Assembly: GCF_004125265.1 (NCBI RefSeq)
Contig: NZ_RDTE01000003.1
Span: 6,882,001-6,946,000 of the forward strand
Origin: Streptomyces lydicus
GTDB lineage: Bacteria; Actinomycetota; Actinomycetes; Streptomycetales; Streptomycetaceae
DNA: 64,000 nucleotides
Reading direction: 5' to 3'
Of this stretch, positions 26,076-34,733 are shown in pieces; the stretch's first letter is position 1; every line of letters begins with the position of its first letter. The position numbers were made by a program, and so were the translations under genes. The notes under the pieces were generated by a model. That model ran no database searches. It was not told the origin of the DNA and was given only the letters and a program-made list of their open reading frames with translations.

Positions 26076-26435
26076 ATGCGCGCTCTCGTGGCCACCGCAC
26101 CGGGCAAGGGGGGCGGCATCGCTGTCACCGAGCTGCCCGATCCCCGCCCGATCCCCGCCCGATCCGCGCCCGGACCCCGATGAGGTGGTTGTGCGCGTCA
26201 CGTCCTGTGGGCTGTGCGGCACCGATAGGCGCCTCCTCGGCGGTGAGCTGCCCGCCGTGGTCCATCCGCTGGTGCCCGGGCACGAGCTGGCCGGCGAGAT
26301 CGAGGCGGTGAGCGCGGCGGTGACCGGCCGGGCGGTCGGGGACCGGGGCGCCGTCGACCCCAGCATGCCGTGGGGTGCCTGCCAACAGGACCTGCTGCGG
26401 GGACGCCCGGCCCGGCCGGAAGCGGAGCGGTCTGT
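26076..26435 (+). pseudogene. Zinc-dependent alcohol dehydrogenase-like remnant, frameshifted and truncated
   Basis: The ATG at 26076 begins MRALVATAPGKGG, a normal dehydrogenase start, but stops after 35 codons. The family sequence continues one frame over with VVVRVTSCGLCGTDRRLL (the catalytic zinc Cys), LVPGHELAGE and DPSMPWGAC, then ends near 26435 after about 110 of 340 expected residues. Removing two 11-bp repeat copies (22 bp) restores one frame reading ELPDPRPDPDEVVVRV. The remnant is therefore frameshifted by a triplication and also cut off at its 3' end. The original enzyme was probably a sugar-alcohol dehydrogenase partner of the LacI/kinase operon. Confidence 0.8.
26136..26168 (+). 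repeat. 11-bp triplication that breaks the dehydrogenase frame
   Basis: CCCGATCCCCG at 26136-26146 and 26147-26157, then CCCGATCCGCG at 26158-26168. Two extra copies add 22 bp and shift the frame. Confidence 0.85.
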
Positions 26436-26490
26436 GCCGGTATCGTCGGGAGCCGCCCCCCCCACTGATGCCGTGACCTCTGGAGCAGCC

Positions 26491-26904
26491 ATGAGTCAGC
26501 CCCCCGCCCGCCGGACCGTGCTGCGGGGGGCCGCGCTCGCCGGCGCCGCCGGCTTCGGCCTGGCGGCCTGCTCGCCCGGGGACTCGGGCGCGAACGCCCC
26601 GGCGAAGCCCGCCGAACCGGTCGACCTCGGATCCGCCGCCGCGGTGCCGGTCGGCGGCGCCAAGCTCTACCGCGAGGACCGGCTCGTCGTCTCGCAGCCC
26701 GCCAAGGGCACCTACAAATGCTTCAGCGCCAAGTGCACCCACGCCGGCTGCATCCTCGCCGAGGTCGAGAAGAAGGAGGGCAGCTGCCCCTGCCACGGCA
26801 GCCGCTTCGACGTCACCACCGGCAAGGTCATCCAGGGGCCGGCGGCCGAACCGCTGCCCGAGGTCCCGGTCAAGGCCGAGGGCGGCAAGCTGATCGCGGG
26901 CTGA
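26491..26904 (+). CDS. Tat-dependent Rieske [2Fe-2S] lipoprotein
   Basis: 137 residues. A twin-arginine signal (ARRTVLRGAALAG) ends in a lipobox, LAAC, so the protein is predicted to be exported folded and lipid-anchored. The Rieske cluster motifs are complete: CTHAGC and, about 17 residues later, CPCHGS, with one Cys and one His in each. Such small Rieske proteins carry electrons at the outer membrane face; the partner is unknown. The ATG follows GGAG. The upstream dehydrogenase remnant is not functionally related. Confidence 0.9.
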   Translation: MSQPPARRTVLRGAALAGAAGFGLAACSPGDSGANAPAKPAEPVDLGSAAAVPVGGAKLYREDRLVVSQPAKGTYKCFSAKCTHAGCILAEVEKKEGSCPCHGSRFDVTTGKVIQGPAAEPLPEVPVKAEGGKLIAG

Positions 26905-26924
26905 GGCGCCGGCCCGCCGGCGCC
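26905..26924 (+). terminator. Hairpin after the Rieske gene
   Basis: GGCGCCGGC (26905-26913) and GCCGGCGCC (26916-26924) form a 9-bp palindrome starting right after the stop codon; no T tract. Confidence 0.45.
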
Positions 26925-27305
26925 GCCCGCAGCGACTCGTGGCGCGGGTGCCGCCTCGCGCCCTGCTGCCGGTAACTCGGGCCGGACACCACGGGGGTGA
27001 CGCCGCACCGGGCGAGCGCCGCAACTCCGCTTCGTACGTGGCCAGTTGGCTCTGCCAGGGCGGCATGCGGGGCGGTATGCGGGGCGAGACCGGCGCCGGT
27101 CGGCCCGTCAGGACCCGGGTCACGCGGTCCTCCGGCAGTCGCCCTGTGCATGTGATCCACGGATATGACACGGATTGCCAGTGGGTGCACCAGGATGATC
27201 CATGGTCGACCAATAATCGCTACAACTGGGACGATTTCGACTACTACGTGAACGGCAACTCCTTCTCCTGGACACACTCCCTGTACTGGATAGGAGCCTG
27301 GGGGC
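26925..27305 (+). other. Gene-free region with an AT-richer, coding-like stretch
   Basis: No complete gene was found. From about 27146 to 27300 the base composition drops well below the local GC level. One plus-strand frame has mostly G/C third positions and encodes an aromatic, Asp/Asn-rich sequence (for example RYNWDDFDYYVNGN). That frame has no clear start and no stop before entering the next gene out of frame. It may be a gene remnant or simply the promoter region of the next gene; TGGACA at 27269-27274 with TAGGAG at 27291-27296 is a weak promoter candidate. Confidence 0.4.
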
Positions 27306-27947
27306 ATGACGAAGCGCCCCGCCGTCCGCACCGCCCTTCGCGCCGTCGCCACCGGCACGTCCCTCACGGCCCTCCTCGCCCTCACTCCGCACCTCGCCCT
27401 GGCCGCACCCGCGCCCGTGCCCGCACCCGTCCTCCGGACCCGGACCCCGGCCCCGGCGAGCGCCACCGCCGCCCGCGCGGCGGCCACCGCTCCCGCAGCC
27501 ACGGACGTCCTCGCCCGCTACACCGCGGCCGAGGCCGGGGCCGGGGTCGCGCCGGTGAAGGGCGGAACGGTCTGCCACGAGCCGCAGGCCGACGCCTGGT
27601 ACGTGCGGCACGGCGACCGGATCGAGCCACTGGACGCGGATGCCCGCAGGGCCGTCGGCGCGCACGGGATCACCGTCGCCGCCTACCGGGAGAGGGTGGC
27701 GAGGGCTTACGGGGGCAAGCTCCCCGGCTCCGTGTACGACCGGCGCGGCGCGGCCGGCGGCGACGGGCCGGCGGCCGCGGCCCCGCCCGAGGACCGGGAG
27801 CCCCGCGCTCCGCGGCCCGTCACGGCGGGTGCGTTCGCGGGCGACAGCCTGCCGGTGACCGCCGCCACGAGCGTGGCGGGCGCCGCCGCCCTGCTCGCGC
27901 TGGGGCTGTCCGCCTCGGCGGCGCTGCGCGGGCGGCGCAGCGCCTGA
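27306..27947 (+). CDS. Secreted Ala-rich protein with LPVTA-type C-terminal anchor
   Basis: 213 residues, no recognised catalytic domain. A signal peptide (about 1-34, ending ALAAP) is followed by a low-complexity Ala/Pro segment. A compact segment follows (GGTVCHEPQADAWYVRHGDRIE). The C-terminus has SLPVTA, a hydrophobic helix of about 20 residues and a terminal RGRR. That is the tripartite form of a sortase sorting signal, although Streptomyces class E sortases prefer LAxTG. It is likely cell-wall or membrane attached. The ATG is preceded by GGAG at a rather long distance. Confidence 0.6.
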   Translation: MTKRPAVRTALRAVATGTSLTALLALTPHLALAAPAPVPAPVLRTRTPAPASATAARAAATAPAATDVLARYTAAEAGAGVAPVKGGTVCHEPQADAWYVRHGDRIEPLDADARRAVGAHGITVAAYRERVARAYGGKLPGSVYDRRGAAGGDGPAAAAPPEDREPRAPRPVTAGAFAGDSLPVTAATSVAGAAALLALGLSASAALRGRRSA

Positions 27948-28007
27948 CGGGTCCGCCTGACGGGTCCGCCTGGCCGACTCGCCTGACGGGTCCGCCTGGC
28001 CGTCACA
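27943..28007. repeat. Five tandem 13-bp units over the 3' end of the LPVTA gene
   Basis: CCTGACGGGTCCG is exact at 27943, 27956 and 27982, with degenerate copies at 27969 and 27995. The first copy contains the stop codon of the secreted protein gene. Confidence 0.75.
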
Positions 28008-28147
28008 TGCCGTCGGTACGGCGCTCAAGCCGCCTCCTGCCCTCCCGCCTTGCCGTTCCCCCCCCGGCCCGTCGCCCCGCCGCCCGTCGCCCGCTGCCCG
28101 CCGCCCGCGCCACCGGGCCGGGGCCGGGAATGGCCGGGGAACGGTGA

Positions 28148-28170
28148 TTGTCGGTCCCGGTCAGTAGGGT
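28148..28170 (+). promoter_or_regulatory. DNA-damage (RecA-NDp/PafBC-type) promoter of uvrC
   Basis: TTGTCGGTC (28148-28156), 8 bp, TAGGGT (28165-28170): one mismatch to TTGTCRGTG-N8-TANNNT, in the last base of the -35 part. The ATG lies 7 nt downstream. Confidence 0.75.
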
Positions 28171-28177
28171 GGTGTGC

Positions 28178-30379
28178 ATGGCAGACCCCAGCAGCTATCG
28201 ACCCAAGCCGGGACAGATCCCCGACTCGCCGGGGGTCTATAAGTTCCGCGACGAACACGGCCGGGTCATCTACGTCGGCAAGGCCAAGAGCCTGCGCCAG
28301 CGCCTGGCCAACTACTTCCAGGACCTGGCCGGCCTCCATCCGCGTACGCGCACGATGGTCACCACCGCGGCTTCCGTGGAGTGGACCGTCGTCTCCACCG
28401 AGGTCGAGGCGCTTCAGCTCGAATACAGCTGGATCAAGGAATTCGACCCGCGCTTCAACGTCAAGTACCGTGACGACAAGAGCTATCCGTACCTCGCGGT
28501 GACCCTCAACGAGGAATTCCCGCGCGCCCAGGTCATGCGCGGCGCCAAGAAGAAGGGCGTGCGCTACTTCGGTCCGTACGGCCATGCCTGGGCCATCCGC
28601 GAGACCGTCGACCTGATGCTGCGGGTCTTCCCCGTACGGACGTGCTCCGCCGGTGTCTTCAAGCGCTCCGCCCAGATCGGCCGCCCCTGTCTGCTCGGCT
28701 ACATCGGCAAGTGCTCGGCGCCCTGCGTCGGACGGGTCTCCGCCGAGGAACACCGCGAACTCGCCGAGGAGTTCTGCGACTTCATGGCCGGCCGGACCGG
28801 CGCCTACCTCCGCCGACTGGAGCGGCAGATGCAGGAGGCCGCCGAGGAGATGGAGTACGAACGCGCCGCGCGGCTGCGTGATGACATAGGGGCGCTCAAG
28901 CGGGCCATGGAGAAGAGCGCCGTGGTGCTCGCCGACGCCACCGACGCCGATCTGATCGCCCTCGCCGAGGACGAACTCGAAGCCGCCGTCCAGATCTTCC
29001 ACGTCCGCGGCGGCCGGGTGCGCGGTCAGCGGGGCTGGGTGACGGACAAGGTGGAGGCCGTCACCACCAGCGGTCTCGTCGAGCACGCCCTCCAGCAGCT
29101 CTACGGCGAGGAGCGGGGCGACGCCGTCCCCAAGGAGGTCCTGGTCCCGGCGCTCCCCGAGCCCGTCGAGCCGATCGCGCAGTGGCTCTCCGAGCGTCGC
29201 GGCTCCCAGGTCTCGCTGCGCATCCCGCAGCGCGGCGACAAGAAGGACCTGATGGTCACGGTCGGCCGCAACGCCCAGCAGGCCCTGGCGCTGCACAAGA
29301 CCAAGCGCGCCTCCGACCTCACCACCCGCTCCCGCGCCCTGGAGGAGATCGCCGGGGCCCTGGGCCTGGATGCGGTGCCGCTGCGCATCGAGTGCTTCGA
29401 CATCTCCCACCTCCAGGGCGATGACGTGGTCGCCTCGATGGTGGTCTTCGAGGACGGCCTCGCCCGGAAGAGCGAATACCGCCGCTTCCAGATCAAGACC
29501 TTCCAGGGCCAGGACGATGTCCGGTCCATGCACGAGGTCATCGGCCGCCGCTTCAAGCGCTACCTCCAGGAGAAGCAGAAGTCCGGTGAGTGGACCCAGG
29601 AGCCGTCCGCCGACGCCCGCGTGGACGACAACGGCGTCACCGCCGGGACCGGAGCCGCCGCCGACGTCACCAACGGCACCGCGGCCACGGACGGCACCGG
29701 CGGCATCACCCCCGGCATCGTTCCCGGCACCGGCACCGGCATCGTCCCCGGCACCGGCATCGTCACCACGCACCCCGACGAGCCGGAGCCGGACCCCATG
29801 GCCGGCCGCCCGACCGACGAGGACGGCCGCCCCAAGCGCTTCGCCTACCCGCCCCAGCTCGTGGTCGTCGACGGCGGCGCCCCGCAGGTCGCGGCCGCCC
29901 GCCGGGCACTGGACGAGCTCGGCATCGACGATGTCGCCGTGTGCGGCCTGGCCAAGCGCCTCGAAGAGGTCTGGCTGCCCGAGGACGACGACCCGGTCGT
30001 GCTGCCGCGCAGCAGTGAGGGCCTTTACCTCCTCCAGCGCGTCCGCGACGAGGCGCACCGCTTCGCGATCACCTACCAGCGCAGCAAGCGCGGCAAGCGG
30101 CTGAAGTCCTCGCCGCTCGACGCCGTCGCCGGCCTCGGCGACACCCGCCGCCAGGCGCTGCTCAAGCACTTCGGCTCGGTGAAGAAGCTGCGGGCCGCGA
30201 CCGTCGACGAGATCTGCGAGGTCCCGGGCGTCGGCCGCAAGACCGCACAGACGGTCGCCGCGGCACTGGCGGGGGCGGCGCCGTCCGCTCCCGCGGTGAA
30301 CACCGCCACAGGAGAGATCATGGAAGATGACGGGGCCCCGCCGGCCGCGTTGTCGGCAGAACGGGGGCAGGAACGATGA
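28178..30379 (+). CDS. uvrC: Excinuclease ABC subunit C
   Basis: 733 residues. UvrC makes both incisions in nucleotide excision repair. The N-terminal GIY-YIG nuclease (GVYKFRDEHGRVIYVGKAK) makes the 3' cut. A UVR domain (LERQMQEAAEEMEYERAARL) binds UvrB. The RNase H-like domain (ECFDISHLQGDDVVASMVVF, then VVVDGG) makes the 5' cut. A tandem helix-hairpin-helix ends the protein. Residues about 467-550 are a Gly/Thr/Pro linker with PGTGTGIVPGTGIV repeats inside the RNase H region. The start at 28178 gives MADPSSYRP and is predicted leaderless. It overlaps rapZ by ATGA. Confidence 0.97.
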   Translation: MADPSSYRPKPGQIPDSPGVYKFRDEHGRVIYVGKAKSLRQRLANYFQDLAGLHPRTRTMVTTAASVEWTVVSTEVEALQLEYSWIKEFDPRFNVKYRDDKSYPYLAVTLNEEFPRAQVMRGAKKKGVRYFGPYGHAWAIRETVDLMLRVFPVRTCSAGVFKRSAQIGRPCLLGYIGKCSAPCVGRVSAEEHRELAEEFCDFMAGRTGAYLRRLERQMQEAAEEMEYERAARLRDDIGALKRAMEKSAVVLADATDADLIALAEDELEAAVQIFHVRGGRVRGQRGWVTDKVEAVTTSGLVEHALQQLYGEERGDAVPKEVLVPALPEPVEPIAQWLSERRGSQVSLRIPQRGDKKDLMVTVGRNAQQALALHKTKRASDLTTRSRALEEIAGALGLDAVPLRIECFDISHLQGDDVVASMVVFEDGLARKSEYRRFQIKTFQGQDDVRSMHEVIGRRFKRYLQEKQKSGEWTQEPSADARVDDNGVTAGTGAAADVTNGTAATDGTGGITPGIVPGTGTGIVPGTGIVTTHPDEPEPDPMAGRPTDEDGRPKRFAYPPQLVVVDGGAPQVAAARRALDELGIDDVAVCGLAKRLEEVWLPEDDDPVVLPRSSEGLYLLQRVRDEAHRFAITYQRSKRGKRLKSSPLDAVAGLGDTRRQALLKHFGSVKKLRAATVDEICEVPGVGRKTAQTVAAALAGAAPSAPAVNTATGEIMEDDGAPPAALSAERGQER

Positions 30380-31320
30380 GTACACCGCATGAAGCGCAGG
30401 AACCCGAGAGAGACGGTGCACAGGTGAGCACGGGCACGACCGACCAGGGCGAGAGCGCCGCGATCCCCGAGTTGGTGATCATCTCCGGGATGTCCGGCGC
30501 CGGCCGCAGTACGGCCGCGAAGTGTCTGGAGGACCTCGGCTGGTTCGTCGTCGACAACATCCCGCCCGAGCTGATCGCGCCGATGGTCGAGCTGGGCGCC
30601 CGCTCGCAGGGCAACGTCGCCCGGATCGCGGTCGTCGTCGACGTCCGCGGCCGCCGCTTCTTCGCCAACCTCAAGGAGTCGCTGGCCACCCTCGACGCGC
30701 AGAACGTCAAGCGCCGCATCGTCTTCCTGGAGTCCTCCGACGAGGCCCTGGTGCGCCGCTTCGAATCGGTGCGCCGCCCGCACCCCCTGCAGGGCGACGG
30801 CCGGATCGTCGACGGCATCGCCGCCGAGCGGGATCTGCTGCGCGAGCTGCGCGGCGACGCCGACCTGGTCATCGACACCTCCAGCCTCAACGTCCATGAA
30901 CTCCGCGCCAAGATGGACGCCCAGTTCGCCGGCGAGGAGGTCCCCGAGCTGCGCGCCACGGTCATGTCCTTCGGCTTCAAGTACGGCCTTCCGGTCGACG
31001 CCGACATGGTCATCGACTGCCGCTTCATCCCCAACCCGCACTGGGTCCCCGAGCTGCGGCCCTTCACGGGTCTCAACGACGAGGTCTCCAGTTACGTCTT
31101 CAGCCAGCCGGGCTCCAAGGAGTTCCTGGACGGCTACGCCGAGCTGCTGCGGATCGTGGCCGAGGGCTACCGCCGTGAGGGCAAGCGCTATGTGACCATC
31201 GCCGTGGGCTGCACGGGCGGCAAGCACCGCAGCGTCGCGATGTCCGAGAAGCTTGCCCGCCGGCTGGTCTCCGAAGGGGTGGAAACCGTCGTCGTCCACC
31301 GGGACATGGGGCGCGAATGA
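30376..31320 (+). CDS. rapZ: RNase adapter/nucleotide-binding protein RapZ
   Basis: 314 residues. The P-loop GMSGAGRS (38-45) and the C-terminal YVTIAVGCTGGKHRSV motif define RapZ/YvcJ. In E. coli it presents a small RNA to RNase E. In Gram-positives the role is less clear, but it is conserved beside yvcK and whiA. About 30 extra N-terminal residues precede the P-loop; an internal GTG at 30424 is an alternative start. It overlaps uvrC and yvcK by 4 bp at each end, so the operon is tightly coupled and could share uvrC's damage-inducible promoter. Confidence 0.93.
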   Translation: MSTPHEAQEPERDGAQVSTGTTDQGESAAIPELVIISGMSGAGRSTAAKCLEDLGWFVVDNIPPELIAPMVELGARSQGNVARIAVVVDVRGRRFFANLKESLATLDAQNVKRRIVFLESSDEALVRRFESVRRPHPLQGDGRIVDGIAAERDLLRELRGDADLVIDTSSLNVHELRAKMDAQFAGEEVPELRATVMSFGFKYGLPVDADMVIDCRFIPNPHWVPELRPFTGLNDEVSSYVFSQPGSKEFLDGYAELLRIVAEGYRREGKRYVTIAVGCTGGKHRSVAMSEKLARRLVSEGVETVVVHRDMGRE

Positions 31321-32378
31321 GCGGGCGTGCGCCACGGCTGCGCAAGGTCCGGCGCTTCGTTCCCAGCGGCCGTATGACGAAGGGGGCCACCCCCAAGGTG
31401 GTGGCACTGGGCGGCGGCATGGGGCTGTCCGCCTCGCTGGCCGCGCTGCGCCGTATCACCGGCGACCTCACCGCCGTCGTCACGGTCGCCGACGACGGCG
31501 GCTCCAGCGGACGCCTCCGTGACGAGCTGGGTGTCCTGCCGCCCGGCGACCTGCGCAAGGCGCTGGCCGCGCTGTGCGGTGACGACGACTGGGGCCAGAC
31601 CTGGTCCCGGGTGATCCAGCACCGCTTCACGAGCGAGGGCGAGCTGCACGACCACGCGGTCGGCAATCTGCTGATCGTCGCGCTGTGGGAACAGCTCGGC
31701 GACCATGTCCAGGCGCTCGACCTGGTCGGCAAGCTGCTCGGCGCGCACGGCCGGGTACTTCCCATGTCGGCGGTGCCCCTGGAACTCCAGGCCCAGGTCA
31801 AGGGCCATGACGAGGGCCGGCCGGACGCGATCACCACGGTCCGCGGCCAGGCCACCGTCGCGCTCACCCGCGGCGAGGTGCAGTCCGTCCATGTGGTCCC
31901 CGAGGAACCGCCGGCCGTCCCCGAGGCGGTCGCCGCCGTACGTGACGCCGATTGGGTGGTGCTCGGACCGGGCTCCTGGTTCTCCTCCGTGATCCCGCAT
32001 CTGCTGGTGCCTGAGCTGCGCGAGGCGCTGGAGGAGACCAAGGCCCGAAAGGTCCTTTCGCTCAACCTTGCGCCCCAACCGGGCGAAACCGATGGCTTCT
32101 CCCCGCAGCGTCATTTGGAGGTTTTGGCCCGACACGCCCCTAAACTCGCCTTCGACGTGGTGCTGGCCGACAAGGCCGCCGTGCCCGACATCGAAGGTCT
32201 GACGGTTGCCGCGAAGCAGCTGGTCGGCAGCGAGGTCGAGCTGGCGGCGGTCGCCGCACAAGGAGACGACGCCCGGTCGAGCGCCGGGGGAGCCCCCGAC
32301 CGGCACGACCCGGAGCTGCTGGCAGCCGCGTACGACCGTATTTTTCGGATGCATGGAAGGATCGGCCCATGGCGATGA
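31317..32378 (+). CDS. yvcK: YvcK/CofD-like gluconeogenesis factor
   Basis: 353 residues. The nucleotide-sugar-binding core is intact: VVALGGGMGLSASLAALR, VTVADDGGSSGRLRDELG and PPGDLRKALAAL. In Bacillus, YvcK binds UDP-GlcNAc and is needed for growth on gluconeogenic carbon and for correct cell shape; the same is assumed here. The start at 31317 overlaps rapZ (ATGA). The ATG at 31374 (MTKGATPKVV) is an alternative that would remove an Arg-rich extension. The end overlaps whiA by 10 bp. Confidence 0.93.
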   Translation: MSGRAPRLRKVRRFVPSGRMTKGATPKVVALGGGMGLSASLAALRRITGDLTAVVTVADDGGSSGRLRDELGVLPPGDLRKALAALCGDDDWGQTWSRVIQHRFTSEGELHDHAVGNLLIVALWEQLGDHVQALDLVGKLLGAHGRVLPMSAVPLELQAQVKGHDEGRPDAITTVRGQATVALTRGEVQSVHVVPEEPPAVPEAVAAVRDADWVVLGPGSWFSSVIPHLLVPELREALEETKARKVLSLNLAPQPGETDGFSPQRHLEVLARHAPKLAFDVVLADKAAVPDIEGLTVAAKQLVGSEVELAAVAAQGDDARSSAGGAPDRHDPELLAAAYDRIFRMHGRIGPWR

Positions 32379-33358
32379 CGGCAGCGGTGAAGGATGAAAT
32401 CTCCCGGCTCCCCGTCACCCGGACCTGCTGCCGGAAGTCGGAGGTCTCGTCGATCCTGCGGTTCGCGGGCGGTCTGCACCTGGTCAGCGGGCGCATCGTG
32501 ATCGAGGCGGAGCTGGACACGGGCATCGCCGCCCGGCGGCTGCGCAAGGACATCCTGGAGATCTTCGGGCACAGTTCCGACCTGGTGGTGATGGCCCCCG
32601 GCGGCCTGCGGCGCGGCAGCCGCTATGTCGTACGGGTCGTGGCCGGCGGCGATCAGCTGGCGCGCCAGACCGGTCTGGTCGACGGCCGCGGCCGCCCCAT
32701 CCGCGGGCTGCCACCACAGGTGGTCTCGGGCGCGACCTGCGACGCCGAGGCGGCCTGGCGCGGCGCCTTCCTGGCCCACGGCTCGCTGACCGAGCCCGGC
32801 CGCTCCTCGTCCCTGGAGGTCACCTGCCCCGGCCCCGAGGCGGCGCTCGCCCTGGTCGGCGCCGCCCGTCGGCTCGGCATCGGCGCCAAGGCCCGTGAGG
32901 TACGCGGCGTGGACCGCGTCGTCGTCCGTGACGGTGATGCGATCGGCGCGCTGCTGACGCGGCTCGGCGCGCATGAGTCGGTGCTGGCGTGGGAGGAGCG
33001 GCGGATGCGCCGCGAGGTGCGCGCCACCGCCAACCGCCTCGCCAACTTCGACGACGCCAACCTCCGCCGCTCGGCGCGCGCCGCGGTCGCCGCGGGCGCC
33101 CGGGTCCAGCGGGCCCTGGAGATCCTGGGCGAGGAGGTCCCCGAGCACCTCGCGGCGGCCGGCCGGCTGCGCATGGAGCACAAACAGGCGTCCCTGGAGG
33201 AGCTGGGTGCCCTCGCCGACCCGCCGCTGACCAAGGACGCCGTCGCCGGCCGGATCCGCCGGCTGCTGGCGATGGCCGACAAGCGCGCCCAGGACCTGGG
33301 CATCCCCGGCACCGAGTCCAACCTCACCGAGGAACTTGCCGAAGGCATGGTGGGCTGA
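32369..33358 (+). CDS. whiA: Sporulation transcription factor WhiA
   Basis: 329 residues. WhiA has an N-terminal LAGLIDADG-homing-endonuclease-like fold without catalytic residues and a C-terminal helix-turn-helix (TKDAVAGRIRRLLAMADKRA). With WhiB it switches aerial hyphae to sporulation septation by activating ftsZ, ftsK and other genes. The sequence is very close to the S. coelicolor protein. The ATG at 32369 (MAMTAAVKDEISR) lies inside the end of yvcK, so expression depends on the operon or on an internal promoter within yvcK; no clear internal promoter was read. Confidence 0.97.
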   Translation: MAMTAAVKDEISRLPVTRTCCRKSEVSSILRFAGGLHLVSGRIVIEAELDTGIAARRLRKDILEIFGHSSDLVVMAPGGLRRGSRYVVRVVAGGDQLARQTGLVDGRGRPIRGLPPQVVSGATCDAEAAWRGAFLAHGSLTEPGRSSSLEVTCPGPEAALALVGAARRLGIGAKAREVRGVDRVVVRDGDAIGALLTRLGAHESVLAWEERRMRREVRATANRLANFDDANLRRSARAAVAAGARVQRALEILGEEVPEHLAAAGRLRMEHKQASLEELGALADPPLTKDAVAGRIRRLLAMADKRAQDLGIPGTESNLTEELAEGMVG

Positions 33359-33384
33359 AACGAAAGCCCGGCCCTTGCTCATCT

Positions 33385-33419
33385 GCGCCCCCGGCGCCCG
33401 TATCGGGCGCCGGGGGCGC
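33385..33419 (+). terminator. Strong terminator after whiA
   Basis: A perfect 16-bp stem, GCGCCCCCGGCGCCCG (33385-33400) pairing with 33404-33419 around a 3-nt loop, followed by CCTCTTTGTG. It ends the uvrC-rapZ-yvcK-whiA operon. Confidence 0.85.
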
Positions 33420-33613
33420 CTCTTTGTGCAGGGGCGCCGAGGGGCGCGTCAGGGCGTGCGTCAGAGGGGCTGAAGGGCGCTCACTTGAGCATCTTTTGGC
33501 GTCGATGTCAATGTCACGTACGTCTCTTACAGGGGGTAGGGTCGGAGGCGGTCGGGGACATCCCATACAGCTCGCCGGTAACTGCGCCGGCGTACCAACG
33601 AGGAGATCGGTTC

Positions 33614-34618
<1,005 letters not shown>

Positions 34619-34650
34619 TCCCTGGCTGACGCCCGGGACACCGAGATGTG

Positions 34651-34698
34651 GGGACGGGGCTCGTGTGACGCGATGAGGCGTCGCACGAGCCCCGTCCC
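34651..34698 (+). terminator. 21-bp hairpin between gap and pgk
   Basis: 34651-34671 pairs with 34678-34698 over 21 bp, with one G-U pair and a 6-nt loop (GATGAG). No T tract follows. It could terminate most gap transcripts, attenuate read-through or stabilise the gap mRNA 3' end. Confidence 0.7.
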
Positions 34699-34733
34699 GC
34701 GACCGACCGACCCATGTGATGGAGTCATTCCTC

